Source: Chitinophagales bacterium
Lineage (GTDB): Bacteria; Bacteroidota; Bacteroidia; Chitinophagales; UBA10324
Length of the DNA: 9,280 bases
Direction: 5' to 3'
Assembly: GCA_026786335.1 (NCBI GenBank)
Contig: JAJAYG010000249.1
Coordinates: 1 to 9,280, forward strand
A program made the position numbers and the translations under genes. Positions 7,304-9,280 of the stretch are shown piece by piece (the first letter of the stretch is position 1; each line of letters begins with the position of its first letter). The notes beneath the pieces are model-generated. The model ran no database searches. It was not told the DNA's origin and was given only the letters and a program-made list of their open reading frames with translations.

Positions 7304-7370
7304 ATCCAATAAATATTTAATCAAACGCTAAACATTCTGTATCAGTATTCTCATTCCCGAAAGCGAACAT

Positions 7371-7405
7371 AAAATAAAAAAGCACAGGGAAAATTCCTGC
7401 GCTTT
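7371..7405 (-). terminator. Rho-independent terminator after the isomerase gene
   Basis: On the - strand, AAAGCGCAGG (7405-7396) pairs with CCTGTGCTTT (7388-7379). This is a 10-bp stem with one G-U pair and a 7-base loop, and it is followed by a T-rich tail (TTTTTATTTT across 7380-7371). It starts 20 bases after the TGA of the isomerase gene and ends that transcript before the ABC ATPase gene. Confidence 0.85.
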
Positions 7406-7424
7406 TACTTGTTGTATTTGAAAA

Positions 7425-8405
7425 TCAATTTGCCAGCTCTGCTTTAAGAAAGTCAATCACATTTACTTCAACAGCATCAACCTTCCTCAATTCAGCGAGG
7501 TAGAAAGAAACCCAATCGCCAAAGTGAATGAGGTAAAGTGATTTTATAAGATAGCTTTCACCTTTCGACCACACTTCAAAAATATTCTTAGTGTATTGTG
7601 TAACAATGTTTTTCACAATGTTCATTCTTTGCTGAGTGCGTGCATAATCGGTATCATTTCGAAGCAAGATCACTGCATATTTTCCCGGCGTTCTCCACCC
7701 TACCAATTCATTGTGATTCATTTCGGGAATTGAGTTGTGCCAGCACAGCATTTTAGAATTCTCATTGATCTGCTGTTTCCACCGCATTCCAATTGCTTCG
7801 AAGTTTGCAGCACTATAAATCACAGGCATTTTTTTATTAATCTTCTTTGCCAATGATTTTGCAGCTTTAATAATTTTTTTCTCTTCTTTATCGAGCATCC
7901 GGTTTGCTTCTTTTATTCCCACAATAAAACCGTCATCAATTAAGTTGTAGAATGAAAGCACAAAAAGTTGCTGAATAAAAGAATAACCAAGGCACGCCCG
8001 CGGTGATTTTCCGCCCGGAATTAGGATGAAGTCAAGGCCTGCCTTTTTTGCAATATTGATCATTGATCCGCCGCTTGATATGCAAACTATTTTACAGCTG
8101 CGGCGAATTCCTTCTTCGAGCGCATGTAAAGTTTCTTCTGTATTTCCTGAATAGGATGAGGCAATTAATAAAGTATGTTCATCAACCCACTCAGGTAAAA
8201 AATAATCTTTGCTTACAAAAAATGGAAGTTTCATTTTTTCGGCAACCAACTCGGCAACAAGGTTTCCGCCAATGCCCGAACCGCCCATACCTGCAACAAC
8301 GACATTCCTCAATTCCTTGTGTCGAGGTGTTAGTTTTATTCCTTTCCCAATCTCTATGGCTTCGGCCATTTGTTTGGTAAATTCTGAAATCATTTGATCC
8401 ATCAT
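7425..8405 (-). CDS. Bifunctional phosphoglucose/phosphomannose isomerase (SIS domain)
   Basis: A 326-residue cytoplasmic enzyme that interconverts glucose-6-P or mannose-6-P with fructose-6-P, feeding glycolysis and mannose-derived sugar nucleotides. The first SIS domain shows MGGSGIGG (40-47) and SSYSGNTEET (83-92). The family signature PGGKSPRACLGYS is at 130-142. The second SIS domain holds INENSK with Glu215 and PEMNHNELVGW with His231. The 16-residue spacing of these two equals that of the catalytic Glu203/His219 pair known from the Pyrobaculum aerophilum enzyme, so the active site looks intact. The C-terminal VIDFLKAEL helix is normal for the family. This is the archaeal/bacterial PGI/PMI type, distinct from the longer classical PGI. 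Two ATGs in tandem (8403-8405 and 8400-8402) can both serve as start. It diverges from the yraN gene, has a candidate promoter at 8427-8457 and its own terminator. Confidence 0.93.
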   Translation of the reverse strand: MMDQMISEFTKQMAEAIEIGKGIKLTPRHKELRNVVVAGMGGSGIGGNLVAELVAEKMKLPFFVSKDYFLPEWVDEHTLLIASSYSGNTEETLHALEEGIRRSCKIVCISSGGSMINIAKKAGLDFILIPGGKSPRACLGYSFIQQLFVLSFYNLIDDGFIVGIKEANRMLDKEEKKIIKAAKSLAKKINKKMPVIYSAANFEAIGMRWKQQINENSKMLCWHNSIPEMNHNELVGWRTPGKYAVILLRNDTDYARTQQRMNIVKNIVTQYTKNIFEVWSKGESYLIKSLYLIHFGDWVSFYLAELRKVDAVEVNVIDFLKAELAN

Positions 8406-8426
8406 ATTTTTGTAGTTTTAAGTGAT

Positions 8427-8457
8427 TAAACGTAAGGGTAATTTTCTTTTAAGGCAA
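8427..8457 (-). promoter_or_regulatory. Candidate Bacteroidetes-type promoter for the isomerase gene
   Basis: On the - strand, TTG (8457-8455) and TACGTTTA (8434-8427) are separated by 20 bases. They match the Bacteroidetes primary sigma pattern TTG-N19-21-TAnnTTTG except for the last base of the -7 element. It lies 21 bases before the start codon, leaving room for a short leader. The match is by eye in AT-rich DNA, so chance is possible. Confidence 0.4.
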
Positions 8458-8471
8458 GAACAAATGTTCTT
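8456..8471. promoter_or_regulatory. Palindrome AAGAACA-AA-TGTTCTT in the divergent intergenic region
   Basis: A perfect 7+7 inverted repeat with a 2-base centre sits between the divergent isomerase and yraN genes and shares two bases with the -33 element of the candidate isomerase promoter. Size and symmetry suit a dimeric regulator site. A 2-base loop makes it a poor RNA hairpin, and no upstream gene on the + strand needs a terminator here. No regulator can be named. Confidence 0.35.
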
Positions 8472-8512
8472 TTTTAAAAAAATATTTTGACATCAATAAA
8501 TTATCAAATCCA

Positions 8513-8875
8513 ATGAGTAACCATAATGAACTCGGAGTTAAAGGTGAAATTATTGCTTTGGAATACCTTGAAAAAAAAGGGTATACCATTCTTGAAATTA
8601 ACTGGCGATTTAAAAAAACAGAGGTTGATATAATTGCCAAAGAAGGAAAAGATTTAGTGATTGTTGAAGTAAAGACCAGAAACAATGATTTATTCGGATT
8701 TCCTGAAGAATCTGTGGGCAAAGAAAAACAAAAAAATCTTGCCATTGCTACCGAAGAATATCTGGAACAAAATAATCTTTCAATGGATGTAAGATTTGAT
8801 GTTATCTCAATTACAATGACGGGCAAGACTCCAAAAATTTTTCATATTAAGGATGCCTTCTTTCCTTATGACTAA
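8513..8875 (+). CDS. yraN: YraN family protein (UPF0102), predicted nuclease fold
   Basis: A 120-residue cytoplasmic protein of the widespread YraN/UPF0102 family, which has a restriction endonuclease-like fold and is often linked by homology to Holliday-junction resolvase-type nucleases. The biological role is not settled. The full pattern is visible: G8-x-x-G11-E12 followed by ALEYLEKKGYTILEINWR, E37-V-D39-IIA, the core E52-V-K54 in VEVKTR, then FGFPEESV (61-68), a C-terminal helix with K70..K73, and VRFDVISI. The metal-binding set (E12, D39, E52, K54) is complete, so the nuclease site looks intact. Length is normal. The ATG at 8513 follows an A/T-rich leader. It ends in TAA and converges with the T9SS surface gene on a shared hairpin. 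Confidence 0.93.
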   Translation: MSNHNELGVKGEIIALEYLEKKGYTILEINWRFKKTEVDIIAKEGKDLVIVEVKTRNNDLFGFPEESVGKEKQKNLAIATEEYLEQNNLSMDVRFDVISITMTGKTPKIFHIKDAFFPYD

Positions 8876-8908
8876 AAAAAAACAGCGGCGGAAAAAATTC
8901 CGCCGCTG
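8874..8908. terminator. Strong 11-bp hairpin terminator between convergent genes
   Basis: CAGCGGCGGAA (8883-8893) and TTCCGCCGCTG (8898-8908) form a perfect stem with an AAAA loop. On the - strand it is followed by a run of nine T (8882-8874), a canonical terminator for the T9SS surface gene whose stop is at 8935-8937. On the + strand the tail is only CTTAATTAATTT, a weaker but possible terminator for yraN, so it may work in both directions. Confidence 0.9.
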
Positions 8909-8934
8909 CTTAATTAATTTACATAGAAAATGCC

Positions 8935-9280
8935 CTACTTCACATCCACTAACTTTTGCCAGATTGTTTTGTCTCCAACAATCATCTTCACATAGTACAT
9001 TCCCGCTTCTTTCATTGATAAGAATACTTGCCGGCCAACTGAGTTTGGTTGCTGATAATGGCTTCCATTTTCTGTCCAATGCCATTCCATAATTCAACTG
9101 TTACAACTGCTGCATTAGGTAGTGAGTATTCAAGAGTTGATAAACCGTTTGCAGGATTTGGGAACAATGAAATATCAAAACTCAAATGGCTATCATCTAT
9201 TGCATCAACCAAAATCACAACATCATCAGATGTTAAATAACTACATCCGCTTGTGTCTGTTGCTGTAAGTGTAACAGAAT
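8935..9280 (-). pseudogene. C-terminus of a T9SS-secreted surface protein, with a frame break, 5' partial
   Basis: The frame is open from the window edge. It reads VTLTATDTSGCS...DDVVILVDA, the end of an Ig/PKD-like repeat, then a type A T9SS sorting domain: ISLFPNPANG, VVTVELWNGIGQK and QLAGKYSYQ. It then hits TGA at 9012-9014. The missing end lies in another frame from about 9015: MKEAGMYYVKM, then IVGDKTIWQKLVDVK and TAG at 8935-8937. Together they make a textbook sorting domain, so one frameshift (loss of one base, or an equivalent change modulo 3) lies between about 9013 and 9036. Without it, the protein would be exported and its C-terminal domain recognised by the T9SS for release or attachment at the cell surface. 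As written, the last strands are lost, which should impair sorting. Whether the break is biological or a sequence error cannot be decided here. The bulk of the protein lies beyond the window, so its function is unknown. Confidence 0.8.

Noticed and set aside
7304..7324. TTG start extending the ABC ATPase by 7 residues
   Set aside because: The ATG at 7303 begins directly at the usual ABC N-terminal strand.
8456..8475. Palindrome plus T-run read as a + strand terminator
   Set aside because: The centre is only two bases, the stem is AT-rich, and there is no + strand gene upstream that would need it.
8449..8826. 125-codon - strand frame antisense to yraN
   Set aside because: yraN is a clear family member on the opposite strand; the antisense frame shows only composition-driven Ser/Phe/Leu richness.
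8853..9092. 79-codon + strand frame after yraN
   Set aside because: It begins inside yraN, crosses the terminator and is antisense to the T9SS domain.
8807..9097. 96-codon - strand frame crossing the terminator and the T9SS domain
   Set aside because: It runs through the hairpin and reads the sorting domain in a third frame with no family pattern.

Overview
The window looks like a chromosomal segment of a Bacteroidetes bacterium, probably of the Chitinophagales/Sphingobacteriales type. Three things point there. The DNA is AT-rich with A-rich stretches instead of Shine-Dalgarno sites before the starts. A partial cell-surface protein at the right edge ends in a type IX secretion (T9SS) C-terminal sorting domain. 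One upstream region fits the Bacteroidetes TTG-N20-TAnnTTTG promoter pattern. The gene content is mostly housekeeping, with no phage, IS, CRISPR, tRNA or rRNA signal.

Layout from left to right. (1) A left-truncated S33-type alpha/beta hydrolase on the + strand (2-835) meets, tail to tail with a 4-base overlap, an exported class C beta-lactamase-family serine hydrolase on the - strand (832-2310). (2) A run of - strand genes follows, read from high to low coordinates: an ABC ATPase (6671-7303) and its membrane partner (5565-6674, ATGA overlap), a DUF1361-type membrane protein interrupted by an in-frame amber codon (4845-5531), octanoyltransferase lipB (4025-4759), a small conserved hypothetical protein (3609-4013), and an RluD/RluA-family 23S rRNA pseudouridine synthase (2486-3511). 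(3) A bifunctional phosphoglucose/phosphomannose isomerase (7425-8405, - strand) has its own rho-independent terminator (7371-7405) and diverges from a YraN/UPF0102 nuclease-fold gene (8513-8875, + strand). The 107-bp gap between them holds a candidate promoter and a palindrome. (4) YraN and the right-edge T9SS surface protein (8935-9280, - strand) converge on a strong 11-bp hairpin terminator.

The genes do not form one pathway. lipB supplies lipoyl precursors, the RluD-like enzyme modifies rRNA, the isomerase links glucose-6-P, mannose-6-P and fructose-6-P, and the ATPase/permease pair is a two-gene ABC system of unknown cargo. The most notable observations are two apparent lesions: the TAG inside the DUF1361 gene and a reading-frame break exactly inside the T9SS sorting domain. 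Either could be real gene decay or a consensus error in the assembly. I did not find convincing evidence for a new multi-gene system. The best candidates for unknown biology are the small protein between lipB and the pseudouridine synthase gene, and the ABC pair with its DUF1361 neighbour.
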